From NCBI GenBank assembly GCA_026874595.1, contig CM049315.1, forward strand, positions 39,142,164 through 39,206,163: DNA of 64,000 nt, read 5' to 3'. This document shows positions 22,419 through 34,561 of this stretch, one piece after another. The DNA comes from Sipunculus nudus. Its lineage: Eukaryota; Annelida; Sipuncula; Golfingiida; Sipunculidae. The notes beneath the pieces were generated by a model. It searched no databases. It worked only from the letters and a program-made list of their open reading frames with translations, and was not told where the DNA came from. Position 1 is the stretch's first letter, and every line of letters begins with the position of its first letter. The translations under genes and the position numbers were made by a program.

Positions 22419-25400
22419 CTATCAAAGTAATAAACAAAGTTTAATTTCAACGGTTTTGATTTTGAAATCCTTATATATTATGCAAATAGACTTTGGAGGG
22501 AGCAGGAACCTTTTCAGTTCGGTGAAATGTTCGCGATCGTAAATGTAAATGTAATGTACATAACTACATTTTATCCCTCAATGTATCAAATACTATTTGA
22601 TGAAATCAGTGAAATGTTACCTGCCAAGATTTTTTTTATACAGTAATTAGACAACACAATAGAACAAAGTCTAAAATATGTTTGTGACAAAACAGGCTTA
22701 ACATCTATCAGCTCCATACCTATACCCACAAAAAACACCTATTACATTATAATTTAAAAAGCTTTTGGGAGTAAGGTTATATTTTTCCGATCATACTCTT
22801 AGTTACGTTAGGTATATAAGTTTAAAATAATAATTATATCAGTCACTGTTCACGATATAAAAGTGTCGCCACGGATTACCACCACATCCGGTCCTTCAGC
22901 GAGGGCCGCGTCAGGCTTCGAATGGGCACCGTCCCAGAATCCCCACACCAGCACGCCCTCTATTGACGGCTTGCTAAAGTACAGACGAAGCAGGTCCTCG
23001 TAGGTTTCGGCGCGTTTGGTACGGTTTGTGTCTGGGTAATCAAGCTCGGTTACCCAGATGGGTAGACCCAAGGATGACATTACATCCACGCGATGCTGTC
23101 AATATCATGAAAACGGTAATATATAAAAGTCAGTGAAAATAAAGTATTTGGAACATTAAAAATGCATACGATGTAACTGATTCCAAAGATAACTTTGATT
23201 AAAATTAGGAAAATGCAAATGAAATATCTATAAATATCAAGTCTCGCTTGCTCCTCATTTATGCATGTTATATGTTGATATCAGTATAGTTTGATTCCAT
23301 ATACACAGCGTTATGTAAAAGTAAGAATATCTGTTTATCATACCTATGTATATTTAGATTAACTGACAAGAGGTTGGACTTGCCGAAATCAAAGCAAGGT
23401 CGTATCCTCGCTGCATATGACTCTGAACACCTATTCCATACACCGGCACTTGGTTCAACATGGCGTGCTCTATCTGATGTCTGTAGGCCTAAACGGAAAA
23501 TTATATACATCAAGCATACAGCGGTAAAGATAGTCATAAACGGTAAATTTAATTAGTAACACTGGCATAAATACCCCTCAAAGGGCAAAACCTAGTAAGC
23601 AACACATACATTTGAGAGTACAAGCGCAAATATATATTGCATACCTAGATATATAAATATTGTTACACTAAAACAGTTCCCTAATTATTTATGCCTCCGT
23701 CTGCTATGTTTAAATTATAAGAATCTGCATATAATGAATAGCTAAGCACATATGACGGAATACCTTCATCCTTTGATTAGCCAGCTTCATGCTGCCTACA
23801 ACGTATACTAGTCTGTTCCAAATTTGACCATATGTATATTTAGATTGTAACATTTTATTCATGCCTCGTCAGGATGCAGACGTATTAATACAGAAATAAT
23901 AATGTATTTAAGTGAACAAATCTATTACAGCGTATGTACTGTACTCACGTAAGTCCTGCTGCCGTAGTTTACAATACCATAATCATTGAAGAAAAGTTTG
24001 ACGTCACCATCAATGGAATGAACCTCTCTGAAAATCTGTTCCGTGTACCAGTTTCAATAAACAATTTGTCAGGATGCTAACGGGTAAGGTGTTACACTGG
24101 TACTGACAATTTATCCCCCGTATATGCATCTTATTCATATTATTGTGTGTAATTTATACCATATTCAATAAACTTTAAAAACAGAAATAGGATATTTATC
24201 CGAAAACAATATTTTTCTAGATTAATAATTTTTCAATGATAACATTGATCTATGGGAGGCCAAATAAGTGGACCTCACCTGCCCTTGAAGCGATTGACCA
24301 CACCATTTATTCGTCCAGTCACGGCCGATCTGACCTCGTTTCCATCCTTGGGTTTAAGCCAGTCAGGCACTTGTCTGTCGATGCCCCATGTTACACAGTG
24401 ACCTCTTACACGAATACTGAATTAATTAGAGTATAATATGCACATTTGTTGAGGTTCTTGATCGTGAGTAGTTCTGATTAGCGGTATGAATTATTATTGT
24501 GAACCGATATCTACTTCCCAGAAAAAGGAAAGTTTAGGGTCTTGACATCAACTGTAACACATTTACCTTAATGCATTTGTATACATTACATTTGATTTTA
24601 TTTATTCTCACATAATTATAAAGCATTATTTACAGGCGAGCACCACTTACAGCAAGGTTAAAGGTTATTCCCTTTCAATCGCATATCATTACTGATGTTA
24701 GTGTTAGAGTTAAAATTCAACGTGTGGTATCATTTCTCATAACAGGTTATTTTGAATGTACAGGATAGTAAATATAAAAGTTTATCTTGTTGTAAAGCGC
24801 AGATGTTGTGTGTATAATTTTATTTATGCCCGATAGGAACTGTTGTATTTGCTTAACCATTTACGGAGATCGATGCGGTTAACACGATAATTTTTATTAA
24901 AATGTAACAAACCTAAATTTGAGTATGATTTTCACACCGCTTAAGAAGTGAACGACAAGGTTCTTTTAACTGTCAACAAACTGGCTGAAACTCATACAAA
25001 CGTACACTCCAAAAGATGAATAAGATATGAGTAAACAAAAACTAATCAATATATTAAAGAAAGAGGACACATTTCACTGGATAGGCGCTCCGTACATACA
25101 GGCACTGATGATTACACAGGTCCGATAATTTGCCTTTCTTTTGCTATGTACAACAATGTCTCGTTTCTACAGAGACCACCAATTGGCCGAAATTAAACTC
25201 TACTGAAATTAACATCTCTAACCAAAATTCTCACGCTATTATCTTAACATGAATCACCATATTAATGCACATTAAATTATTTAAAGAATCATATGGTTCT
25301 ACTCCCTACTAGAACATGCAATACAATAACTAAGTCACAGTTCACTGGTGACAACGATCATATAGACATTTATTACAGGTACGAATAATATTTACCTGTT

Positions 25401-26700
25401 CCTGTTCCATGTACTTCCACTTGAGTGTGTACTCTGTTACTCCCCACTCAAACAAATCAAAGAAAGTTTCCTGGTACCTCCGGCCAATAGCGTCTGTTCT
25501 AGCCATGTTGTAGCCATTTGCTGCCGAACCAAAAGCAAACTCGTGACGGCGAAGATCTACCTTTTTGGGAAATTGATAATGGCAAACGTAAAAGCATTCA
25601 TAATATGATATCGTCATCACGGTATTGCTAATTAAAATTATATATCATTTATATTTATCTTATTTTATTTTGCATAGATCAATGATACATCCTACTCATG
25701 GTGTTAGTATCTATATAAAGTTAAATGTATTTTTGATATTTTCAAAGTAATTTCCCTGCTTTTAGACGTTTCTTTTCATTTTTTTCCTATTGATACTCCG
25801 ACGTTAGCAGTTTGAACATTGTCTGAAGTACGGCGTGAGCCTGTGGCTGAACAAATACTCACTTCAACCTCCACGACTAACGGATCGATACTTGGATTCA
25901 GACTCAACCTAAACAATAAATATATGGCTTTTGGTGAATTGTGTACAGTTATAATAATCAATATTAAATAAACATCGACAGAAAAGAGAAATTTGAAATT
26001 TTTTTGTCACAGGGGATTTCATATGAATTCCTCCTTCTCTTACTAACGTCAACAAGCAAATCGTTATCGTCAAACATATAGATATCACTTTCAGAACTAG
26101 CATATTTCATTTGTTTCTTTTGAATTTCAGAGACAAACTATGTCTTGCTAGACACCTCAGTATTATGATTCGTATGGTATCACTAGATATCATTGGTACT
26201 CAGAACCTATTTTCTACTTCGCTATCATTTCATTTAAAAAAAGTTTAAAGAAGCCTATTATATATTGATCAATGTTTAATTAACACAATCTGCCTGATGA
26301 TTAACGTTGAAAACCCCATGGGATATATCGATTAAATCTAACACGGATACTTTGCAAAAAGTAATCCCGGTGTGACGTGGGGAATGAGTTTCACAAGTAA
26401 AATATGCAAACTCAATGAAAATCTGTCCAAAATAGCGACTGAGGTAAGTATAAACACGTCCGCGTTGTTTGAATAATTACATGATTTGAAGATCACGCTT
26501 TCTGATTGATTCAATGGCAGCATCGGCTTCATTCCGCCAGGTGGGACTTAGTGTCACCTCTTTTAAAGATGCTGAATCTACCAGGAAGTTAACTTCTGGA
26601 TCGGTAGCTTCCATTAAGAATCGCGCTTCCAGGATATCTGCAATAAATACAACTTACTATTATAGAAGTTATAGTAGCAATACTAACCTCCAAAGTATTA

Positions 26701-26736
<36 letters not shown>

Positions 26737-27261
26737 TATGCTGACAATTATTAAAACAACTGTTGTAGTTATAACACATGTACATGTTACAACGACTGTT
26801 TGCATAAAATACTTTCATCGATGGTAGGGTGTTTAGGATGGTTTCGCCTGCATATACTTAATTGTATAATTTAAATTTGGGTTATCTAAAAATTAATGAT
26901 TGAGCATTCATGGCCTTTTCCCAACCTCCATTCGCTGTTGCTGTATCCCCGCCAACCTGTACCCATCCGTCCGCCTGCATCATAAAGGGAAATTGTCCAA
27001 GTGATTTATAATCTTGTTTTCCTATGACATAGAAAGTAAATATTCAGTGGATTAATTTTCTTATACCCTAATCAAGAAACTGAATAAAATTCATCTGTCA
27101 AAGGTACGAAAGTACTTAACGGGCAGCGTCTAGACAGAATTTTTAAGAGAGTTTGATGGCCAAGGTACTTGTTTCGGCATAGTTAAAAACGGAATAATAC
27201 TTTTGCAACCACGCCCAAATACTCGAATCATAGTAGGATACAATCGATAGATCACTGTGTG

Positions 27262-27318
<57 letters not shown>

Positions 27319-28225
27319 CATTTGATAATAAATAGTAAGTCGCTATACAGTATTTAATATTGTGAATCAGTCGAGTACATTTGTCTTCATTTCCTTTGCC
27401 TCGAATGGTACGTTAGAAATCAATGATGGAGCAAGTGTTGTTTGCAATCAGACCTGAATTTGTGATATGTTACATACCGTCCGTATATGTGATACGAAGA
27501 GTCGATTTCATGTAATGCCACATCTTCCCAGGATTCTGGTTCAGCAACTTTACTCGTGCAGAGAAGGCATAGCGTCGACCGGGTTGAATGGAAACAAATT
27601 GAGCTAGACCTGACCATGATGCTTTCCTAGAAAATTAAAACTTATTAAAGCTGTCGATGCTCACTCATGCGGTTTGACAAAGTCGCATGCTATGAGCGTA
27701 ACAGATCTGGCATTTGGTAATATTGGGCTTTTTCTATGTTTCTTCTTCGCACAAAACACACTGTTTATCAATTTATTTTGAGATATGGTCGTATCATGTT
27801 GTAATATTGTTTGTAAAAGGTGACACTGTGGAGAACCGGACTGAAAAAAAAGGTGCTTATGCCTAACAACCTAATCCCATTTATATAACATATGGGAAAG
27901 GGTGATATTCTGCTTTACTAACATATGTGCCAAACATATGTCGTTAAATTGTACCAGCCTATTTTTATGCAGGATAATATACCACAAAATAGTAGACGAA
28001 CGTAGTCAAATGGGGAAGGGTCTTCTAAGCTTCTTACCTGTTCGTAATCTTTCCGCTATATATTCCACGGTAAGCGTCTGCACTTTTCTCCAAAGTGCTT
28101 CCCAGTCCCCACCAGTTTTCTTGTCGCTCAAAAGGCAGCTCAAAATCAGCGTTTCTGAAAATCTCTGTCTGCCCGGACACTGATGACATCAGCCCAATGA
28201 GAGGTAAAAACCACGCCTTAGGCAT
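22203..28225 (-). CDS. CBM-GH10 endo-1,4-beta-xylanase-like gene
   Basis: Exons (5' to 3'): 28038-28225, 27478-27626, 26926-27021, 26481-26637, 25863-25908, 25396-25560, 24279-24416, about 23949-24055, 23384-23488, 22880-23095, 22203-22418. Exons 1-4 give a signal peptide and a CBM_4_9-like beta-sandwich (NADFELP, GWVQVGG, NFLVDSASL). Exons 5-11 give the GH10 barrel: RRHEFAFGSA, FFDLFEWGVTEYTLKW, RGHCVTWG, FFNDYG, LPIWVTELDY with the nucleophile Glu, and GVLVWGFWDG. The last exon is a beta-rich tail. Most joins keep phase. Two segments expected in GH10 are missing: about 20 residues before IRVRGH, and the segment with the acid/base Glu (WDVNNE) before WYTEQ, where the upstream frame has a TGA. 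Either the copy is inactive or the exons lie in unrecognised form. GH10 enzymes cut xylan; this product would be secreted. Confidence 0.8.
22880..23095 (-). CDS. GH10 exon with catalytic nucleophile
   Basis: 216 nt, acceptor atattgacag, donor gtaatc, phase 0-0. It contains LPIWVTELDY (Glu is the family nucleophile) and VLVWGFWDG. The donor at codon GTG|GTAATC was chosen because it joins PDVV to LNEAG at normal family length; the open frame itself runs on to a TGA. Confidence 0.9.
23384..23488 (-). CDS. GH10 exon with a GC donor
   Basis: 105 nt, acceptor gtttag, phase 0-0. It encodes YRHQIEHAMLNQV and GIGVQSH. The only donor that keeps frame and family length is the non-canonical gcaagt after ATTTCG. 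The pseudogene has gtaagt at the same place. Confidence 0.85.
23949..24055 (-). CDS. GH10 exon WYTEQ to NDYG, 5' end damaged
   Basis: Donor gtgagt, ends phase 0. It encodes WYTEQIFREVHSIDG and KLFFNDYG. The codon two before WYTEQ is TGA and no acceptor directly precedes it. The pseudogene has NEVLHG plus about ten residues here. An internal acceptor (attttcag, exon from about 24038) would be phase 2 and would join in frame to exon 24279-24416, bypassing the acid/base. Confidence 0.7.
24279..24416 (-). CDS. GH10 exon RGHCVTWG
   Basis: 138 nt, acceptor ttaattcag, donor gtgagg, phase 2-2. It encodes IRVRGHCVTWGID and VPDWLK, then the helix ending NGVVNRFKGR, typical of GH10 before the acid/base strand. 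Confidence 0.9.
25396..25560 (-). CDS. GH10 exon RRHEFAFGSA
   Basis: 165 nt, acceptor ttcccaaaaag, donor gtaaat, phase 0-0. It encodes the first barrel strand and FFDLFEWGVTEYTLKW. The next exon starts phase 2, so a missing exon or a later donor (phase 2, ending 25346) is needed. Confidence 0.88.
25863..25908 (-). CDS. GH10 46-nt exon
   Basis: Acceptor ttattgtttag, donor gtgagt, phase 2-0. It encodes SLNPSIDPLVVEVE and joins IRKRDLQIM to VDLRRHEF. Confidence 0.85.
26481..26637 (-). CDS. GH10 gene, CBM end and linker exon
   Basis: 157 nt, acceptor tttattgcag, donor gtaatt, phase 1-2. It encodes ILEARFLME, NFLVDSASLKEV and then the ADAAIESIRKRD helix that precedes GH10 domains. Confidence 0.88.
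26700..26735. repeat. (ATT)n microsatellite
   Basis: About 12 units of attattatt in an intron of the GH10 gene. Confidence 0.95.
26926..27021 (-). CDS. GH10 gene, CBM exon
   Basis: 96 nt, acceptor tatgtcatag, weak donor gttggg, phase 1-1. It encodes KQDYKSLGQFPFM and GWVQVGGDTATANG. GWVQVGGD is a typical CBM_4_9 strand. Confidence 0.75.
27266..27316. repeat. (AT)n microsatellite
   Basis: About 25 AT units in a GH10 intron. Confidence 0.97.
27478..27626 (-). CDS. GH10 gene, CBM exon
   Basis: 149 nt, acceptor attttctag, donor gtatgt, phase 2-1. It encodes KASWSGLAQFVSIQPG, RRYAFSARVKL and STLRITYTDG, the middle strands of a CBM_4_9-like module. Confidence 0.88.
28038..28225 (-). CDS. GH10 gene, first coding exon
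   Basis: Starts at ATG 28225 with signal peptide MPKAWFLPLIGLMSSVSG, then EIFRNADFELP, the first CBM strand. Donor gtaaga, phase 2. Confidence 0.88.
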
Positions 28226-28342
28226 GATCGTCGCCTGTAAGTGACATCAATTATGAAATCTGACAGCAACATGACGCTCAAATAATAAATTAATTTTATA
28301 TTCAAAGTTTTTTTTCTAATAAAACAGACCGAGTACTTACAA

Positions 28343-28387
<45 letters not shown>

Positions 28388-31300
28388 GCAATACAATGTA
28401 TTTTCTCGAAACGTAACCTGGTGGTGCACGTGCTACATGAATATACTCATCATTGCACTTGTCCTATTATAACGTATTAATTATACAATATATTTAAGAA
28501 AAGAGCATCTTAAACCGCACTTGTGTCCACTGCGTGAACTATCCAGACTTTTGAATCCATTACCGAGCAGAATATTAGTCATGGCAGTGTCATCAAGTAA
28601 ATATCTGAAAGGTCATCAATGGTCATCAAATGTTATCCCGGGCCTGACTTCACAGCTGGATAATTCGCAGGCGATGTCCTTCAAGTGCAGGGGGTTTGTA
28701 CTTAAGTTGCTTCAACCCTGGACATATACGTGAACGTACACGTACAGTTACTTATAGTGCATCTGGTGGCAAAAGGTCTGCACGTAAGTGTACGTTATTC
28801 CTTAATAAACATAAATCATCAGCAAAAAAAAAGAAAAACATTGAGTTTTTTTGAAAAATTAATAGATTAATATGTTCTACAGTTTTCATTCATATCATTT
28901 ACATATTATACATACCTGTACAATAATGCACATTCAAGTATGGTACACAAAGGTTTTATGTTTCAGTGTCGGTTGGGAATTTATGACTGAAAAGTAGCTT
29001 TGTATTATTAAAAATTCGGAGCATATAGACGAATAACGCTGTATTAAGAAAAGGAGTAAACAAAAATTATGATGCAACTTATTTTCATATGTTAAAAACG
29101 CTTAACACTTATTTCTCATCTAATAATGGCAAAATCTTTACATCTGATATTATCTTGCATAGAGACAGACAATAGCGCGTTTGCTAAGTCCGAAAAATTA
29201 TCAGGGCTAATAATATAATAATTATTATGAGGCTAATTTTGACAATATTTGTTGCATATAGGAAAAGAGTATTGAAGAAAATGTTATACACATACAAGGA
29301 GAACGGCCACTGGCAGTTTTCAGTAAACTGTCTGGCTAAATTGTTTTATATATCAGAATTTTACTAAACTGTAAATTTTATTTTTTTTAATTTAGATGAG
29401 AATAAACTGCAAAATTAATATTAAACTGGTACTGTTGAGAAATCAGTAATTGAATAAACATACATGTCATGCGAGTATAAGCTCAACTAGAAAAGGTTGT
29501 GTCCAAACAACCTTAACACATTCCAGTTACACCATAAAAAACTATTAAGCACATCATCATGGGGAAGTAAAATGAAATGTTCCCCGCTGTGTGGCTTCAA
29601 AATAGTATCACAAAATCAAACCTATATGTGAGCAATTCATCATTGATCACATGTTGCGATAGGTATCTAGCGCCTGCTAACCGGTTAACATAGAAATAGC
29701 TACCCAATTATCAACGGAGAGCCTGGAGAAATCTCTTTTGGAAAATTTGACCTTTTTTCATAATCATAGGTAAATGTCCTGTAGGTGGCACTGTCTGTTG
29801 AAATATGATATAGGTAACCATATCATGAAAACTCATATAATATAATTTACAAACTTGTTTTTCATTTCAACTTTTATAACCCAGAAGGCATAAGATTTTG
29901 TTAAGTAAAGCGAATGTCACCATCGAAATTCCATAAATGTGCCTTATAATGTATTTAGGCACATGAACTTTGACCTTTTGCTCTGTTGACCCTAAACTTT
30001 GACCATTAGAAACCTCTTTACCAGTACCTCAGTGAACCATGTATTGCAAGCTACAAGGGTAAACCTAATTTTGAACACTCTAAAAGTCGGACTTATTAAA
30101 AACTCAGTTTTGTGGTTGCTTTTTTTGGCATTTAATCATAAAATTTAGGGATTGTGCTACAGGCTTTAGAGCTATTGCGTGGATTTATAAATAAAAAAAA
30201 AATAAATATGATGTGACTTGTGAGAGAGGGTTTAATTTCAATATTTTGTGTTATTATTTTTCGCATTCAGATCTAATGTTATGTCTCAGGAAGGGCTGCA
30301 CGGTTGCAACTATCAGCTCAAAATGTTGCAGTGATTTTTATAACGTGCCTGCTAAGTGTGTGTAGTTTTCATGCGGTGCCACCTATGCTGACCTCTTTTT
30401 CTGCAAATCATTATGTGTTATTCCGCCTTTTTCTCAGGTAAAACATAATATATGTTACATTAGCTGTCATACCATCGTTTACTGTCCACTAGAGGAAAGG
30501 TAATTAAATGTCTAACCATTGTATAAATTGAATTCAGCTTTCAACCATTAACGTTCATATTACGGCGTTACACATGTTGTTTCTGTTATATCTTTCTAAA
30601 ATCTACGCACGATCCTGCTAATACGATCTGCAGTTCATGAAGACGTCATACAGGCGTCACCTTGTTTTGTTTCTCAGAAGTGTTATACAGAGGTTTTGAT
30701 GCGAGTCCTGTTAAATCTGAAATAGAAGTATTATTATAGAACAAATAAAATGTTTTTCCATGAAATTAAAATAACTGCTGAGCAATTATATGAAGAATCA
30801 TATGTCGGTCGTCTAAAATTCAAAACCATTATGTAAATTATCTGAAATTAATTAAATGTAAGTATTGTAAATTTCATCAGGAACTGTCTCCGAAAACCGA
30901 AAACAAAATTAGACAAAAAATTTAAAAAGACAAAATATATCGTATGGAATTTAGATCACAAAGTAGTAAATTCCTATGATCAAATTAGTCGATTTTCTCT
31001 TCAACACAATATACCAGCGCAATAATGCTGCAGTTGTGACGAGGGCAGGAAATATATTTGGTGAGGTGCTTAGGTAGCACAACGGCGTATCTTCCTACAA
31101 TAATATCATTTAACAGTGGAAATTAAAAACTACATAACAGTGTATTATATCCAGGTTTGCCATGATCCGAGCGCTGACCTTTGATATGCCACATCTTTTA
31201 TAACTATATTGACTGCATGTATTTTCATAATATATGCTACACCTTTTTCAACACATTTCCACAAATATCATCAGATTATCAAATTGAGTGGGTGATATTT

Positions 31301-34300
31301 GAGATCTACGTGCATTTAATTCTAAATATATTCTAGATTATCTAGATGGTAAATTAGTAGGTATTATTTAAGGTGTTCTGGAGAGCTCAATCGAAGGGTT
31401 CATTTCGTCATGTGCTTTCCGTGCACGATAGACTGCCATTGAGAGTTTAGGTCACCAGCTATACGATATTCTTAAAACTAATTTTTATTATGTTCAACTA
31501 ACAATGTCCAAGGTCCATTGGTTCACGACCTTGCAATTATCAGTGGAGACGACAGACTGAGCATGCAGTGACGCGCCGTTAAGCAGGTAGGTGGTGAAAG
31601 AAGTTATCTGATAGCAATAGAAGGCGTACGTAGTACCTCAGGGAATAGGTATAATGGAAATCTGAAGACTGTGAGGCCAGGAGACGGACCTCTTGTCGTG
31701 AAGACACTGCTGGTTCGTCTGGTAAATGATCAGTCAGAGGAGAGATAGAAAATGTGCTCAACATAGTAAACGTAGGATTGCTCCAGCAAGCAGAATACAA
31801 AGGGTCGTTTCGGGGCGCTAGAAAGAGTAGAGCTCATTTTACCTTTTAGCTAGAATCAACGTAATAAAAAGATTTTCCATGATCGTAGTCTATGTTATTT
31901 TTACTTATTGAAATTATCTAGGTACGAATGCATGATTTTCATAGTGATGCGACTGCCAGAAACTTAACACCAAAACGTATGTGTTCAATAATGTTCCAGA
32001 GGTGTTTCATTAAAATAAGTACCGGCATCATCTTTACATTATAAGGGTAAAGAGACGTGTTACACAGTTTGTTTAAAAATTATTTCTGATTCCTAAGCAT
32101 TAACTTATACAGTGCTGAGCTAAGATATACACCTATTTATCATGTGCGGTATAATATCAGATGACGGTAAATGCAAGAAGTATAACAAAATACCACAGAT
32201 TACGCAAATCATATTCATTAGCTCAGAGCCCTTTTACACCTGACCTACGATCACCTGCGACTCGGAAACAAATATTCGTGGCGAATGAGTGCGACTCTTT
32301 GGCTTAAAAGCCAATTGCAGCCACAGAAGAATAATTTTTTTGCATGACCACCAGTACCGCCTACGGTTTATCGTACGGCTTGTTTTGACCATCCGTAAGA
32401 TTCTTTTGGGACTAGTCATATGTGACCGTGCAATGGTCTTACGGCTGCTGTGAAATCCTGTTTGACAAAACTCTTGTCATAAAGTTTTATATTTGGTTGC
32501 AATATGGGTAAGACTGTCGTAAGACGGTTGCATATGATCGTCTGCCAACCCTCAAAGACAGGTTACGACAAGGACCATGACCACGACGGTTGTAGGAAGG
32601 TTTTGTGCAACATTAAAACACCGACTAACTTCCCACTTCCTTCCTTACCGTGGCCACCGGCGATCACCAGTGACCTGTTATTCCAGCGTCTTATAATTGT
32701 CTGCGACTCATGTGAACTCATTTCCCTAATGGATAATGCGTCCGAAGACTGTTGACTGTATTATCTAACATAATGAAAGTTTAACCTTCCTTTCGAATAC
32801 TGTCCAGTGTTCTTCCACATAAATATGAAGAGTAAATACGTGTCACAGGATACGCAAATACATTAAGTTCTTGGTAGAGATCGGGATATTGCAACAGATA
32901 TTTAAAATTGATTATTCCCCGCCGTCGTCCTAAATGTTGTCATTTTAATTATAAAGTATGCGTATTGTACAACGAACCAATTATTGTATGACTGGTGCTT
33001 ATTTATTTATTTTTGTAAGTATGGCAGGCATGGGTTTTAAAGCCGATGCACGTGGGCGATACATACGCGTTTGTCACGGCAGATAAATTTCCCAAATGGA
33101 CTCCTGACGGGTGATTCGTCTTTGTACAATGTTGTGATGACCTTATGAATACGGTACCAGCACAAAGTATGAAAAAATCACATCACCTGAGGTTAATACT
33201 GGACCAGATAATGTTTTCGTTTTAGTGTATCTAATTCAGAATCTTAGACATAAATTGGAACTAATTTCAACCTTTAACACGAAATTTAAATCCTCTCTAA
33301 GATGAAAAAAAAAACGTAAACTATAAGCCCACATTATATATAAATCTATATTGGGATTCCAGGATATCAAATAAAATGAAATGTTATTAGTGCACCAAAC
33401 AACCCGCTCTATATAAGATATAAAACTGACAGGCTAACAACCGATATACAATGCAGGGTATAACCGCCAAGAGTTCTATATAAGCGTAACCTTTAATTGA
33501 TTTGTGATTTATTTAAAGATTACAGACTTGTTATTTACTAATATATTACATTGAACTAAAAAAGCAGAAAATTGAGAGGAGAAATAAACATTTATGAATT
33601 TGAACAAACTAACAAAGGGTTATATATGTTACACACTTTTTATTTCGTATCAGCCTGTATGGCAACATTGTTACAAGCTAAATAAATGATTTGCAAGTGG
33701 AAGCTTACACCATGTGATCAGACAAATTTAAACAAATTATCAGTTTTAAACTACACCATATAGTAATTCTCTTCGGGTGTGTCAACTTTTAAACTGGAAA
33801 TCTAATGTCGCTTCAAGTAAAAACAACGGAGGTACTGAATAATGTACCTGCATAATATTTATAACACCCAGTAAACGAAACGGTGTACAACAATTGAACT
33901 CAGCAATACTATATTAAATAGTCAAAAATCAAAACACGTTGCACGTACAGTTAAGGAAAGCACATCAGACGAGCAAATCAACGAAATGCGTCAAGGTTAG
34001 TCGAAGTGGCATGCATTTTAGGATAGACTGATGCATGTGGCATGCTAAATACGAAATCATCGGCAAATATACTCGGAGTTATATATACACATTGGGAGGT
34101 GCACATATGCAGTTTGGGTTTGTTACTGCTTCAGCGGTGTCTCTTAAAGTAGATTCTGCTGTTTTTTTCTATTTTTCCCCTTTTTTGCAAACTTGTGTTG
34201 AAAGCTTGTAAGCTTGTTTGCTGCGTAAGGTGTTTATCATTTCAGTATCAAAACCGGTTGCTCGTTTAATGGTCACACCTCTTATCGAGCATATACTCCT

Positions 34301-34346
34301 CGATTAGAAGATGGAAACGTGTGTTTTAGTTGTTTTAACCCACTTT
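28226..34346. other. intergenic interval between gene B and the GH10 gene
   Basis: No coding exon is supported in about 6.1 kb. It has an (AT)n run at 28349-28384 and a GC-richer island at about 32220-32760 rich in gtaagac, cttacgg and cgtaag motifs, perhaps an old mobile element, unassigned. The open frames here are short and isolated. Confidence 0.55.
28349..28384. repeat. (AT)n microsatellite
   Basis: About 17 AT units just upstream of the GH10 start. Confidence 0.95.
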
Positions 34347-34561
34347 TTAACATTTCCCATTTCCTCCACCGGGGGCTAGAGTTTTTGCTGGCTTACTTTT
34401 TACCAGCTTGATTTTACGACTTGCTTTACCAAGCTGTTTACGACATATTCGGCGTAGGTCCTTCTTTGCCTTCAGGAGGATTACACACGGAACCAGCAGA
34501 CACAGGAGGAGAGTCGCCAGAATCAGTCCACAGACAATGGCTATGATCTCAATATCTGTCA
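34347..34561 (-). CDS. gene B transmembrane and tail exon with stop
   Basis: Acceptor gattttgtag, phase 1. It encodes TDIEI, a helix of about 25 residues ([10 protein letters not shown] to VPCVILL), then a strongly basic tail ([27 protein letters not shown]) ending GGGNGKC and TAA. Unlike genes A and C, the tail finishes in this exon. Confidence 0.88.

Noticed and set aside
31579-32755. Isolated open frames of 60-83 codons
   Set aside because: No splice context, domain or start support; frequency is what chance would give.
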